Notes under the pieces: generated by a model | The model's input: only the letters and a program-made list of their open reading frames with translations | Told to the model about the DNA's origin: nothing | Databases searched by the model: none | Part shown: positions 32,992-40,986 of the stretch, one piece after another | Position numbering within the stretch: position 1 is the first letter of the stretch | Layout: the number at the start of each line of letters is the position of its first letter | NCBI RefSeq assembly: GCF_001500065.1 | Contig: NZ_LQIN01000023.1 | Coordinates: 62,001 to 126,000, forward strand | Reading direction: 5' to 3' | Length of the DNA stretch: 64,000 nucleotides | Source of the DNA: Mycobacterium sp. IS-3022 | GTDB taxonomy: Bacteria; Actinomycetota; Actinomycetes; Mycobacteriales; Mycobacteriaceae | Program-made: the position numbers and the translations under genes

Positions 32992-34103
32992 CCGATGAAC
33001 TCGACAAAGCCTGGGCGTACCTCTCGCGAGTGGTCGAACCGCCGTGTCCCGCACTGGCGGCGCTCGTGCAGCGAGTGGGCGCGGTCGAAGCTGCGGAGCG
33101 GGTGCGGCGCAGCCGGGCGGGCGACGAGATCAACCGCTACGCCGAGGCTCGTCGTGACATCGACTGCACCGCAGAAGATCTCGCCGTGCTGACGCGACTC
33201 GGTGGACGCCTGCTCACCGCCGACGACGACGAGTGGCCGCTGCTGGCCTTCACCGGGTTCGCCGGGGTTGGCGACCGGCGGCCGCAGGCACACCCGCCGA
33301 TGGCGTTGTGGGCGGTCGGGCCGGCGGCCCTCGACGAGGTCGCCTGGCGGGCGGCGGCGATCGTGGGTACCCGGGCCGCCACCGCCTACGGCGAATTCGT
33401 CGCGGCCGACTTCGCCACGGGTCTCGCCGAGCGCGACGTCGCAACGGTGTCCGGTGGCGCATTCGGCATCGACGGCGCGGCGCACCGCTCGGCCCTGGCC
33501 GCCGAGGGATTGACGGTTGCGGTGCTCGCCGGGGGTATCGACGTTCCGTACCCCGCGGGGCATGCGGCGCTCCTGCGGCGGATCGCCGAACACGGCTTGC
33601 TGCTCAGCGAATATCCGCCCGGCGTACGGCCCGCGCGCCACCGGTTCCTCACCCGCAACCGATTGGTCGCTGCGCTTGCGGGGGCCACAGTCGTCGTGGA
33701 GGCCGGGGCCCGCAGCGGTGCGGCGAACACGGCGGCCTGGGCGCGTTCGCTGGGACGTGCGGTATGCGCGGTGCCCGGCCCGGTCACGTCGGCGGCATCG
33801 GTCGGATGCCACGTGCTGCTGCGGAACGGAGCAAACATCGTGACGCGCGCAGAAGACGTCGTCGAACTGGTCGGAAGCATCGGTGAACTGGCGCCGGACG
33901 AGCAGCGCGCCGTCTCACCGCTGGACGAGCTGACCGAAACCGACAAGCGCGTCTACGACGCGCTGCCGCGTCGTGGGGGTCGGACGGCCGACGAGATCGC
34001 GGTCGCCTCCGGGCTGCCGGCTCGGCAGGTGCTGGGTCCGCTGGCGAATCTCGAACTCTCCGGCCTGGTGGTGTGCCGAGATGGGCGGTGGAAGCTGGCG
34101 TGA
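32988..34103 (+). CDS. dprA: DNA-processing protein DprA
   Basis: 371 residues. The Rossmann-like core has IVGTRAATAYG and SGGAFGIDGAAHRSAL, which bind single-stranded DNA and load RecA. The sequence ends with a winged-helix-type domain (GGRTADEIAVASGLPARQVLGPLANLELSGLV). ATG 32988 overlaps the preceding stop. It corresponds to Rv2896c. No other competence genes are in the window, and mycobacteria keep dprA for recombination. Confidence 0.95.
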   Translation: MTDELDKAWAYLSRVVEPPCPALAALVQRVGAVEAAERVRRSRAGDEINRYAEARRDIDCTAEDLAVLTRLGGRLLTADDDEWPLLAFTGFAGVGDRRPQAHPPMALWAVGPAALDEVAWRAAAIVGTRAATAYGEFVAADFATGLAERDVATVSGGAFGIDGAAHRSALAAEGLTVAVLAGGIDVPYPAGHAALLRRIAEHGLLLSEYPPGVRPARHRFLTRNRLVAALAGATVVVEAGARSGAANTAAWARSLGRAVCAVPGPVTSAASVGCHVLLRNGANIVTRAEDVVELVGSIGELAPDEQRAVSPLDELTETDKRVYDALPRRGGRTADEIAVASGLPARQVLGPLANLELSGLVVCRDGRWKLA

Positions 34104-34177
34104 CGATGAACTACACAGAGAGCCGAAGTGCACAGCGCGCCGCGCGAGGTAGCGCCCCGGCGTGCGAAACCCGCTCG

Positions 34178-34183
34178 TATAGT
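34178..34183 (+). promoter_or_regulatory. -10 box before the siderophore-interacting protein gene
   Basis: TATAGT lies 46 nt before the chosen GTG in an AT-richer patch (CGTATAGTCGATAAGG). No clear -35 is visible. It suggests a separate promoter for this gene inside the dprA-xerC run. Confidence 0.35.
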
Positions 34184-34229
34184 CGATAAGGCCGGCTAAT
34201 TGATGACCGGTCGAGGTTTGGAGGATCAC

Positions 34230-35084
34230 GTGGCAGGGCGTCCGATACACACCTTCGAGGTGGTGCGCACCGAGCAGTTGACACCGCATCTCATCCGGGT
34301 GGTGCTGGGTGGCCGCGGATTCGACACGTTCACCCCGAACGAGTTCACCGACGCCTACGTCAAGATCGTGATCGTGAACCCGGACATCGACGTCGCGAGC
34401 CTGCCGCAGCCGCTGACCATGGACAGCTTCTCGTCGCTACCGCCCGAGCAGCGGCCGACGGTGCGCACCTACACCGTGCGTCACGTCGACTCCGAGCGCC
34501 GCGAGCTCTCCATCGACTTCGTGGTGCACGGCGAGCACGGCGTCGCGGGACCGTGGGCGGCCTCGGCGGTGCCCGGTCAACCCGCGTACCTGATGGGTCC
34601 TAGCGGAGCATATGCACCCGACCCCGCCGCGGACTGGCACCTGCTGGCCGGCGACGAGGCAGCTGTACCGGCCATCAGTGCGGCATTGGAAGCGTTGCCC
34701 GACAATGCAATTGGCCGCGTCTTCATCGAAGTCGCAGGACCCGACGACGAGGTCCCGCTGAAGAAACCCGACGGCGTAGAGGTGCGCTGGATCTACCGCG
34801 GTGGCCGTGCCGACCTGGTGCCCGAGGATCAGGCCGGTGACCACGCCCCGCTGATCGCCGCGGTCAAGGAGACGCCGTGGCTGCCGGGTCAGGTGCAGGT
34901 CTTCATCCACGGTGAGGCGCAGACGGTCATGCACAATTTGCGCCCCTACATCCGCAAGGAGCGGGGTGTGCCGGCCAAGTGGGCGTCGTCCATCTCGGGG
35001 TACTGGCGCCGTGGCCGCACGGAGGAGACCTTCCGCCAGTGGAAGGCCGAACTGGCCAAGGCTGAAGAACGGGCCAACGCGTGA
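34230..35084 (+). CDS. viuB: Siderophore-interacting FAD-dependent reductase (ViuB-like)
   Basis: 284 residues from GTG 34230, which has GGAGG 5 nt upstream; ATG 34200 is a less likely start. FAD-binding motif RTYTVRHVD and the pyridine-nucleotide domain (YLMGPSGAYAPDP, WHLLAGDEAAVPAISAALEAL) are those of the ViuB/SIP family, which reduces ferric siderophores in the cytoplasm to release iron. It corresponds to Rv2895c in length and position. Together with the Fbp-like operon, it makes this part of the window rich in iron functions. Confidence 0.92.
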   Translation: MAGRPIHTFEVVRTEQLTPHLIRVVLGGRGFDTFTPNEFTDAYVKIVIVNPDIDVASLPQPLTMDSFSSLPPEQRPTVRTYTVRHVDSERRELSIDFVVHGEHGVAGPWAASAVPGQPAYLMGPSGAYAPDPAADWHLLAGDEAAVPAISAALEALPDNAIGRVFIEVAGPDDEVPLKKPDGVEVRWIYRGGRADLVPEDQAGDHAPLIAAVKETPWLPGQVQVFIHGEAQTVMHNLRPYIRKERGVPAKWASSISGYWRRGRTEETFRQWKAELAKAEERANA

Positions 35085-35108
35085 GACCCCGCCTGGCACG
35101 CTGACCGC

Positions 35109-36269
35109 ATGACGTTCGGTAACTACCAGTTCGAGATCTATCTGCAGGGCCTGTCCGGAATCGTGCCGAAGCTGCCGATGACGTTCGCGGAGTGGGAGGC
35201 CAAGGCGGAGTCGGCCATGCCGCCGTCGGTGTATTCCTACGTCGCGGGCGGAGCGGGGGACGAGCGCACACAGCGACTGAACCGCACCGCGTTCGACAAC
35301 TGGGGCCTGATGCCCCGGATGTTCCGCGCGACCCGCGAACGCGACCTGTCGATCAACCTGTTCGGCATGACGTTGCCGTCGCCGGTGTTCATGGCGCCGG
35401 TCGGTGTGATCGGCATCTGCGCCCAGGACGGGCACGGCGACCTCGCCACCGCCCGCGCCGCGGCGCGCACCGGCGTGCCGATGGTCGTGTCGACGCTCAC
35501 CGAGGACCCGCTTGAAGACGTCGCGGCCGAATTCGGCGACACACCAGGCTTTTTCCAGCTGTACACGCCCACCGACCGCGACTTGGCCGCCAGCCTCGTC
35601 CACCGCGCCGAGGCCGCCGGATACAAAGGGATCATCGTCACCCTCGACACCTGGGTGCCGGGCTGGCGACCCCGTGACCTGTCCACGTCGAACTTCCCGC
35701 AGCTGCGCGGCCGCTGTCTGGCGAACTACACCAGCGACCCGGTCTTCCGCGCCGGACTGCAGCAGCCGCCCGAGGAGAACCCGCAAGCCACGGTCTTGCA
35801 TTGGGTCGGGCTCTTCGGAAATCCGCTGACGTGGGACGACCTGCCGTGGCTGCGCTCGCTGACCGACCTGCCGCTCATCGTCAAGGGCATCTGCCATCCC
35901 GACGACGCGCGGCGCGCCAAGGACGGCGGCGTCGATGCGATCTACTGCTCCAACCACGGTGGACGGCAGGCCAACGGCGGGTTGGCGGCCATCGACTGCC
36001 TGCCGGGCGTGGTGGAGGCGGTCGACGGGCTGCCTGTGCTGTTCGACTCGGGTATCCGCAGCGGCGCCGACATCGTCAAGGCGCTCGCGCTGGGCGCCAC
36101 CGCAGTCGGGATCGGGCGGCCGTATGCGTACGGGCTGGCACTCGGCGGGGTGGACGGCGTCGTGCATGTGCTGCGCTCCTTGCTCGCCGAGGCGGATCTG
36201 ACAATGGCCGTCGACGGTTATCCCACGCTGGCCGATCTCACTCCCGACACACTGCGGCGCGTCACCTGA
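35109..36269 (+). CDS. FMN-dependent alpha-hydroxy acid oxidase, lactate 2-monooxygenase-like
   Basis: 386 residues. [33 protein letters not shown]-like [20 protein letters not shown] and [18 protein letters not shown] are the FMN and substrate-binding motifs of the LldD/lactate oxidase family. The beginning ([28 protein letters not shown]) closely follows the known M. smegmatis lactate 2-monooxygenase, which makes acetate, CO2 and water. The actual hydroxy acid may differ. It is inserted between viuB and xerC, which are direct neighbours in M. tuberculosis. Confidence 0.88.
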   Translation: MTFGNYQFEIYLQGLSGIVPKLPMTFAEWEAKAESAMPPSVYSYVAGGAGDERTQRLNRTAFDNWGLMPRMFRATRERDLSINLFGMTLPSPVFMAPVGVIGICAQDGHGDLATARAAARTGVPMVVSTLTEDPLEDVAAEFGDTPGFFQLYTPTDRDLAASLVHRAEAAGYKGIIVTLDTWVPGWRPRDLSTSNFPQLRGRCLANYTSDPVFRAGLQQPPEENPQATVLHWVGLFGNPLTWDDLPWLRSLTDLPLIVKGICHPDDARRAKDGGVDAIYCSNHGGRQANGGLAAIDCLPGVVEAVDGLPVLFDSGIRSGADIVKALALGATAVGIGRPYAYGLALGGVDGVVHVLRSLLAEADLTMAVDGYPTLADLTPDTLRRVT

Positions 36270-36301
36270 GCGTTGCGGTCGGCTTCTGCGACGGTGAGGA
36301 G

Positions 36302-37204
36302 GTGGATGCCGTCCTCGAGGAGTTCGACGAGTACCTCGCGCTGGAGCGTGGCCGCTCCGAGCACACCCGCCGCGCCTATCTCGGCGACCTCCGGTCGCTG
36401 TTCGAGTTCGTGGCCGACCGCGGGGGAGACGCCGGCCCGGCGGGTTTGGATCTGCCGGTGCTGCGGTCCTGGCTGGCCGCGCAGGCGGCCGCGGGCGCGG
36501 CGCGCACGACGCTGGCGCGGCGCACGTCGGCGGTGAAGACGTTCACCGCGTGGGCGGTCCGGCGCGGGTTGATGACGAGCGATCCGGCCAACCGGCTGCA
36601 GGTACCCAAGGCTCGTCGGACGCTGCCCGCGGTGCTGCGCCAAGATCAGGCCCTCGGCGCGATGGCCGCTGCGAAATCCGGTGCACAGCAGGGTGATCCG
36701 TTGGCGATTCGCGATCAGCTGATCGTGGAGCTGTTGTACGCCACCGGAATTCGCGTCAGCGAGCTGTGCGGCTTGGATGTCGACGACATCGACACGTCGC
36801 GGCGCCTGCTGCGGGTGCTGGGCAAGGGCGACAAACAGCGCACCGTGCCGTTCGGTGTGCCCGCGCAGGCGGCGCTGACGGCGTGGCTCGACGACGGTAG
36901 GCCCCAGCTCGCGACGGCGGATTCGGGACCGGCCCTGCTGTTGGGTGCGCGCGGGCGTCGGCTCGATCCGCGACAGGCGCGCACCGTCGTGCATCAGACC
37001 GTCGGCGCGGTCGACGGCGCGCCGGACATCGGGCCGCACGGGCTGCGGCACAGCGCCGCGACCCATCTGCTCGAGGGCGGCGCCGACCTGCGCGTGGTGC
37101 AGGAACTGCTCGGCCATTCGACGCTGGCCACCACGCAGCTCTACACGCATGTCACGGTCGCACGGCTGCGGGCCGTGCACGACCAGGCCCACCCGCGGGC
37201 GTGA
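36302..37204 (+). CDS. xerC: Site-specific tyrosine recombinase XerC
   Basis: 300 residues from GTG 36302, chosen because [30 protein letters not shown] lines up with the start of mycobacterial XerC. The catalytic set is complete: Arg in GIRVSEL, Lys in [17 protein letters not shown], and the nucleophile Tyr in TTQLYTHV. With XerD it resolves chromosome dimers at dif. It is the counterpart of Rv2894c. The 3' end faces the LLM gene 10 bp away. Confidence 0.95.
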   Translation: MDAVLEEFDEYLALERGRSEHTRRAYLGDLRSLFEFVADRGGDAGPAGLDLPVLRSWLAAQAAAGAARTTLARRTSAVKTFTAWAVRRGLMTSDPANRLQVPKARRTLPAVLRQDQALGAMAAAKSGAQQGDPLAIRDQLIVELLYATGIRVSELCGLDVDDIDTSRRLLRVLGKGDKQRTVPFGVPAQAALTAWLDDGRPQLATADSGPALLLGARGRRLDPRQARTVVHQTVGAVDGAPDIGPHGLRHSAATHLLEGGADLRVVQELLGHSTLATTQLYTHVTVARLRAVHDQAHPRA

Positions 37205-37213
37205 TCGAAATCC

Positions 37214-38182
37214 CTAGTTGCGAAGCAGTTTGATGACTTCGGCGATGTCGGGCAGCGCCGACGGCCGCCCCGGCAGCTCGTCGAACACCGTCCAGTAGCT
37301 GACACCGAACCGCTGCTGTCGTTGCACGAGCTGCTCGGCCATCTGCTCGGGTCTGCCGATCAAGACGAACGGCGATTCCAGAAGTTCGCCGGGCGAGGCG
37401 CTGCCGATCGCGGCGGCCAGTTCCTCGGCGGCCTGCCGCGGTTTGTCGGTGACGACGACAGCCTGGATCAGCGCGTTGATTTCGACCTCCTCGAATCGTC
37501 GGCCCGCGGCCTCGCGGACCACCGCGATGCGGTCCGCGAGTCCCGCCGCGCCGAAGTGGCTCAGCCGGACCTCGGTGGCGTCGCGATTGTGGGAGATCCC
37601 GGCGAGCCCGACGATGTCGGCAAGGCGCCCCGCGAGTTGCAGGACCCGAGTTCCGTTGCCGCCAATGAGCATTGGGACGCGTCGCGGCGGACGCGGCAGG
37701 AGCTGACCCGCGTTGGCCCGCACACAGTAGTGCCTGCCGTCGAGGTCGACGGGCCCACCATCGAGCAATATGCGAATCAGCCCGGCGGCCTCCTCCAACC
37801 GCGACACCCGGGTGGCGCCGTTGTGGAACGGGATGCCCGCGGCGTCGTACTCCGATTTCATGTGCCCGGCGCCGATGCCGAGTTCGAAGCGCCCGTCCGA
37901 AACGAGCGCGACACCGGCCGATTCGCGTGCGGTCTCGACGGGATGACGAAAGTCGTTGTTGAGCACCAAGGTTCCGACGTGCAGACGTTCGGTCGCCATC
38001 GCCGCGGCTGTCGCGCTGGTGAACGGCGGCGCCAGTGGCCCCAGGTGGTCGGCGAAGGTCAGCACGTCGAACCCGGCGGCGTCGACGGCCCGGGCGAATT
38101 CGCGGGCCTGCTCGCCGGCGCGGGGTACGCCGGCGGTCAAGCCGAATCGCGTACGGCGGGATCGGTGGGCTGCGGTGGTCAC
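37214..38182 (-). CDS. LLM-class (F420-type) oxidoreductase, Rv2893 counterpart
   Basis: 322 residues from GTG 38182, which has a -10 box (TACCGT) exactly 7 nt upstream, so the message is probably leaderless. RFGLTAGVPRAGEQAREFARAVDAAGFDVLTFADHLG and FELGIGAGHMKSEYDAAGI are typical of F420-dependent luciferase-like enzymes of actinobacteria. It corresponds by position and length to Rv2893, on the opposite strand to xerC as in M. tuberculosis. The substrate is unknown. Confidence 0.88.
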   Translation of the reverse strand: MTTAAHRSRRTRFGLTAGVPRAGEQAREFARAVDAAGFDVLTFADHLGPLAPPFTSATAAAMATERLHVGTLVLNNDFRHPVETARESAGVALVSDGRFELGIGAGHMKSEYDAAGIPFHNGATRVSRLEEAAGLIRILLDGGPVDLDGRHYCVRANAGQLLPRPPRRVPMLIGGNGTRVLQLAGRLADIVGLAGISHNRDATEVRLSHFGAAGLADRIAVVREAAGRRFEEVEINALIQAVVVTDKPRQAAEELAAAIGSASPGELLESPFVLIGRPEQMAEQLVQRQQRFGVSYWTVFDELPGRPSALPDIAEVIKLLRN

Positions 38183-38189
38183 GGCTTCG

Positions 38190-38195
38190 ACGGTA
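38190..38195 (-). promoter_or_regulatory. -10 box for a leaderless transcript
   Basis: On the minus strand TACCGT is followed by exactly 7 nt and then the GTG start of the LLM gene. No ribosome site is present between them, consistent with transcription starting at the start codon. Confidence 0.5.
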
Positions 38196-38322
38196 TGCGG
38201 CTTCTCACCGGCTGTGAGCGACCGCTGCCGTACAGCATTCGTCGGCTTGTCGCGTACTGGGCCCACACCGCTGGGCCCACGCGCAAGCTGGGGAGTAGGG
38301 GAACACGGTCGCTCGCGCGGGA

Positions 38323-38823
38323 TCACCTGTGCGTCGGTTTCAGGCGGATGGGGGTGCTGGCGACGAGGCCCAGCGGGTCGACGTAGTCGGCGTTGGCGGC
38401 TCGCCCCCACATCGCGCCCCAGTGCAGACAGGCCTGCGTCGGGCAGCCGGGATGTCCGGCTTGCAGCACGCCGATGACCGCTCCGGGCGCGACGCGCTGC
38501 CCCGGCCGAACCGTCGGGCGGACCGGTTCGTAGCTGGTGCGCAGCCCGCCGGGGTGCGCGACCGAGACGACGGGCCTGCCGGCCAGCTGGCCGGCGAACA
38601 CGACCGTCCCCTCCGCCGCCGCGTACACCGATTGACCTGGCCCCGCCGCCAGGTCGACGCCGCGATGACCGGGTGTCCAGTTCGGTGACGGCGCGTCGAA
38701 CGTCCGCGTCACCTCCGGACGCGGCCGCAGCGGCCAGTCGAGCCGATCACCGGCGGCCGCCGCGGGGGCCGCCCACACCGGCCCGAGGACCAGCGCGACG
38801 AGAAAAATCACCGTGGAGCGCAT
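38323..38823 (-). CDS. Secreted M23-family (LytM-like) peptidase
   Basis: 166 residues with a signal peptide ending AAPAAAA. The zinc motifs are HRGVDL and, at the end, LHWGAM in place of the more usual HLHFG. The first His of the classic HxH is therefore leucine-flanked and the second position is tryptophan. It corresponds to Rv2891 beside rpsB. M23 enzymes cut peptidoglycan cross-bridges or act as inactive regulators; the altered second motif leaves catalysis uncertain. Confidence 0.87.
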   Translation of the reverse strand: MRSTVIFLVALVLGPVWAAPAAAAGDRLDWPLRPRPEVTRTFDAPSPNWTPGHRGVDLAAGPGQSVYAAAEGTVVFAGQLAGRPVVSVAHPGGLRTSYEPVRPTVRPGQRVAPGAVIGVLQAGHPGCPTQACLHWGAMWGRAANADYVDPLGLVASTPIRLKPTHR

Positions 38824-38921
38824 CTGCCCAGCTCAGCGCATTGAGGGCGCTCGGCGCCAGTCCCGCGCGCCGTTCTGTGGATCGCCAGGTCAGTGTGGAA
38901 AAACCACCCCTGCGCACCGTG

Positions 38922-38927
38922 TAAACT
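38922..38927 (+). promoter_or_regulatory. -10 box of the rpsB-tsf operon
   Basis: TAAACT (TAnnnT) in the 289-bp gap upstream of rpsB. No clear -35 is seen at 16-18 bp. A start near 38934 would give an untranslated leader of about 180 nt, which is long for mycobacteria and contains a hairpin. Confidence 0.4.
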
Positions 38928-39015
38928 GCTAACCGCAGCTCGCTTGCGCGGGCTGACTTCGCGTGTCTGCACCACGACCCGGTTCTTGCAAGGTCGTATC
39001 CCGGATGCCGTCGGT

Positions 39016-39031
39016 CCCGTCCCCGGACGGG
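39016..39031 (+). other. Hairpin in the rpsB leader
   Basis: CCCGTCC-CC-GGACGGG can fold into a 7-bp GC stem with a 2-nt loop, about 82 nt before the rpsB start. No U-run follows, so it is not an intrinsic terminator. S2 leaders in other bacteria bind S2 for feedback; whether this one does is inference. Confidence 0.35.
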
Positions 39032-39112
39032 TCTGGCATTCCGAGCGGGCACCAGGGCTTGGCGTCACCCCGACGCCGGCGTCAACCGACAACACAAAGG
39101 AACCATGGACTC

Positions 39113-39979
39113 ATGGCTGTTGTGACCATGAAACAGCTGCTCGACAGCGGCACCCACTTCGGGCACCAGACCCGTCGCTGGAATCCCAAGATGAAGCGGT
39201 TCATCTTCACCGACCGCAACGGCATCTACATCATCGATCTGCAGCAGACGCTGACCTACATCGACAAGGCGTACGAGTTCGTCAAGGAAACCGTCGCGCA
39301 CGGCGGCACGATCATGTTCGTCGGCACCAAGAAGCAGGCTCAGGAGTCGATCGCCGAAGAGGCCACCCGTGTCGGCATGCCGTATGTGAACCAGCGCTGG
39401 TTGGGCGGCATGCTCACCAACTTCTCGACCGTGCACAAGCGGCTGCAGCGTCTCAAGGAACTCGAGGCGATGGAGCAGACCGGCGGCTTCGAGGGGCGCA
39501 CCAAGAAGGAAATCCTGATGCTGACCCGCGAGAAGAACAAGCTGGAGCGCTCGCTGGGTGGTATCAGGGACATGGCCAAGGTGCCCTCGGCGGTGTGGGT
39601 CGTCGACACCAACAAGGAGCACATCGCCGTCGGCGAGGCCCGCAAGCTCGGTATCCCGGTCATTGCGATCCTCGACACCAACTGCGACCCCGATCTCGTC
39701 GACTACCCGATCCCGGGCAACGACGACGCGATTCGCTCGGCCGCACTGCTGACCAAGGTGATCGCCGCCGCGGTCGCCGAGGGTCTGCAGGCCCGCGCAG
39801 GCGTGGGCCGTGACGGCGACAAGCCCGATGCCGACGCCGCCGAGCCGCTCGCCGAGTGGGAGCAGGAGCTGCTGGCGACCGCGACGAGCACCGTGACCGC
39901 CTCACCCACCGCCGCGGGTGCCGAGCCCGGCACGCCCGAGGCCGAAGTCCAGACCGAACCGAAAACCCCAGACGCTTAG
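39113..39979 (+). CDS. rpsB: 30S ribosomal protein S2
   Basis: 288 residues. [28 protein letters not shown] is the S2 start; [14 protein letters not shown] and [17 protein letters not shown] are further conserved S2 motifs. The C-terminal 40-50 residues are an acidic, Ala/Pro/Thr-rich extension typical of mycobacteria. The AAAGGA site is 11 nt from ATG 39113 and closer to a second ATG at 39105, which opens only a 6-codon ORF ending inside rpsB. It is co-transcribed with tsf 11 bp downstream. Confidence 0.98.
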   Translation: MAVVTMKQLLDSGTHFGHQTRRWNPKMKRFIFTDRNGIYIIDLQQTLTYIDKAYEFVKETVAHGGTIMFVGTKKQAQESIAEEATRVGMPYVNQRWLGGMLTNFSTVHKRLQRLKELEAMEQTGGFEGRTKKEILMLTREKNKLERSLGGIRDMAKVPSAVWVVDTNKEHIAVGEARKLGIPVIAILDTNCDPDLVDYPIPGNDDAIRSAALLTKVIAAAVAEGLQARAGVGRDGDKPDADAAEPLAEWEQELLATATSTVTASPTAAGAEPGTPEAEVQTEPKTPDA

Positions 39980-39990
39980 GGAGAGCTGAT

Positions 39991-40806
39991 ATGGCCAAAT
40001 ACACCGCCGCCGACGTCAAGCGACTGCGGGAGCTGACCGGCGCCGGCATGCTCGACAGCAAGAACGCGCTCGTCGAGGCCGACGGCGATTTCGACAAGGC
40101 CGTCGAGTTGCTGCGCATCAAGGGCGCCAAGGATGTCGGCAAGCGTGCCGAGCGCGCGACCGCCGAGGGTTTGGTCGCCGCGAAGGACGGCGCACTGATC
40201 GAGTTGAACTCCGAGACCGACTTCGTCGCCAAGAACGCGGAGTTCCAGTCGGTCGCCGAGCAGATCGTCGCTGCGGCGGCGGCCGCCAAGGCGAACGACG
40301 TCGACGCGCTCAAAGCCGCCAAGATCGGCGATACGACGGTCGAGCAGGTCATCGCCGACCTGTCGGCCAAGATCGGCGAGAAGCTCGAGCTGCGCCGCGT
40401 CGCCTACTTCGACGGCACTGTCGAGGCCTACTTGCACAAGCGCGCCGCGGACCTGCCGCCGGCCGTGGGGGTGTTGGTGGAGTACGAGGGCGGCAACAAG
40501 GATGCTGCCCATGCCGTCGCGCTGCAGATCGCCGCGCTGAAGGCCAAGTACCTCACCCGCGAGGATGTGCCCGAGGACATCGTCGCCAACGAGCGCCGCA
40601 TCGCCGAGGAGACCGCCCGCAACGAGGGCAAGCCCGAGCAGGCGCTGCAGAAGATCGTCGACGGCCGTGTCACCGGCTTCTACAAGGACGTCGTGCTCCT
40701 CGACCAGCCGTCGGTGTCCGACAGCAAGAAGACGGTCAAGGCGCTGCTGGACGAGGCCGGCGTGACCGTGACGCGGTTCGTTCGTTTCGAGGTCGGCCAG
40801 GCGTAA
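39991..40806 (+). CDS. tsf: Translation elongation factor Ts
   Basis: 271 residues, the mycobacterial length. The N-terminal UBA-like domain [19 protein letters not shown] and the core motif [11 protein letters not shown], which contacts EF-Tu, are intact. EF-Ts exchanges GDP for GTP on EF-Tu. ATG 39991 follows GGGAGAG. It ends the rpsB-tsf operon; a strong terminator follows 18 bp after the stop. Confidence 0.98.
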   Translation: MAKYTAADVKRLRELTGAGMLDSKNALVEADGDFDKAVELLRIKGAKDVGKRAERATAEGLVAAKDGALIELNSETDFVAKNAEFQSVAEQIVAAAAAAKANDVDALKAAKIGDTTVEQVIADLSAKIGEKLELRRVAYFDGTVEAYLHKRAADLPPAVGVLVEYEGGNKDAAHAVALQIAALKAKYLTREDVPEDIVANERRIAEETARNEGKPEQALQKIVDGRVTGFYKDVVLLDQPSVSDSKKTVKALLDEAGVTVTRFVRFEVGQA

Positions 40807-40824
40807 GCCTCGCGTGCTTGCGCG

Positions 40825-40852
40825 AAAGACCCTCAGGACTCTGGGGGTCTTT
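40825..40852 (+). terminator. Intrinsic terminator after tsf
   Basis: AAAGACCC pairs perfectly with GGGTCTTT across a 12-nt middle that itself can pair (CAG/CTG). The stem ends in TTT. It lies 18 bp after the tsf stop. This is a rare clear rho-independent terminator in a GC-rich genome. Confidence 0.85.
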
Positions 40853-40870
40853 CCCGTTCTCGGACTACGG

Positions 40871-40923
40871 GCGAGATTGCATTCACGGCTGCTGCTGCGC
40901 CACGACCCTGGATGCAATCTCGC
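40871..40923. repeat. 12-bp perfect inverted repeat with 29-nt loop
   Basis: GCGAGATTGCAT (40871-40882) and ATGCAATCTCGC (40912-40923) are exact reverse complements. The element starts 18 bp after the terminator and lies upstream of the amidase gene. It has no U-run. It may be a small intergenic palindromic repeat unit. Confidence 0.7.
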
Positions 40924-40973
40924 GCGTAGGAAGCAATGCGGGCACTCCGGCTCAGCGAGGTGGTACGACTTGG

Positions 40974-40979
40974 TACCGT
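40974..40979 (+). promoter_or_regulatory. -10 box for a leaderless amidase transcript
   Basis: TACCGT ends 7 nt before ATG 40987. It is part of a small palindrome GGTAC-N6-GTACC (40962-40977). No ribosome site precedes the ATG. Confidence 0.45.
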
Positions 40980-40986
40980 CATCCGC

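Noticed and set aside
34181..34206. Possible IdeR box before the siderophore-interacting protein gene (GATAAGGCCGGCTAATTGAT)
   Set aside because: Only about 10 of 19 positions match the consensus and the right half lacks CCTAA; chance level in this composition.
39016..39031. The rpsB-leader hairpin as an intrinsic terminator
   Set aside because: The stem is strong but is followed by TCTGGCATTC and not by a T-run.
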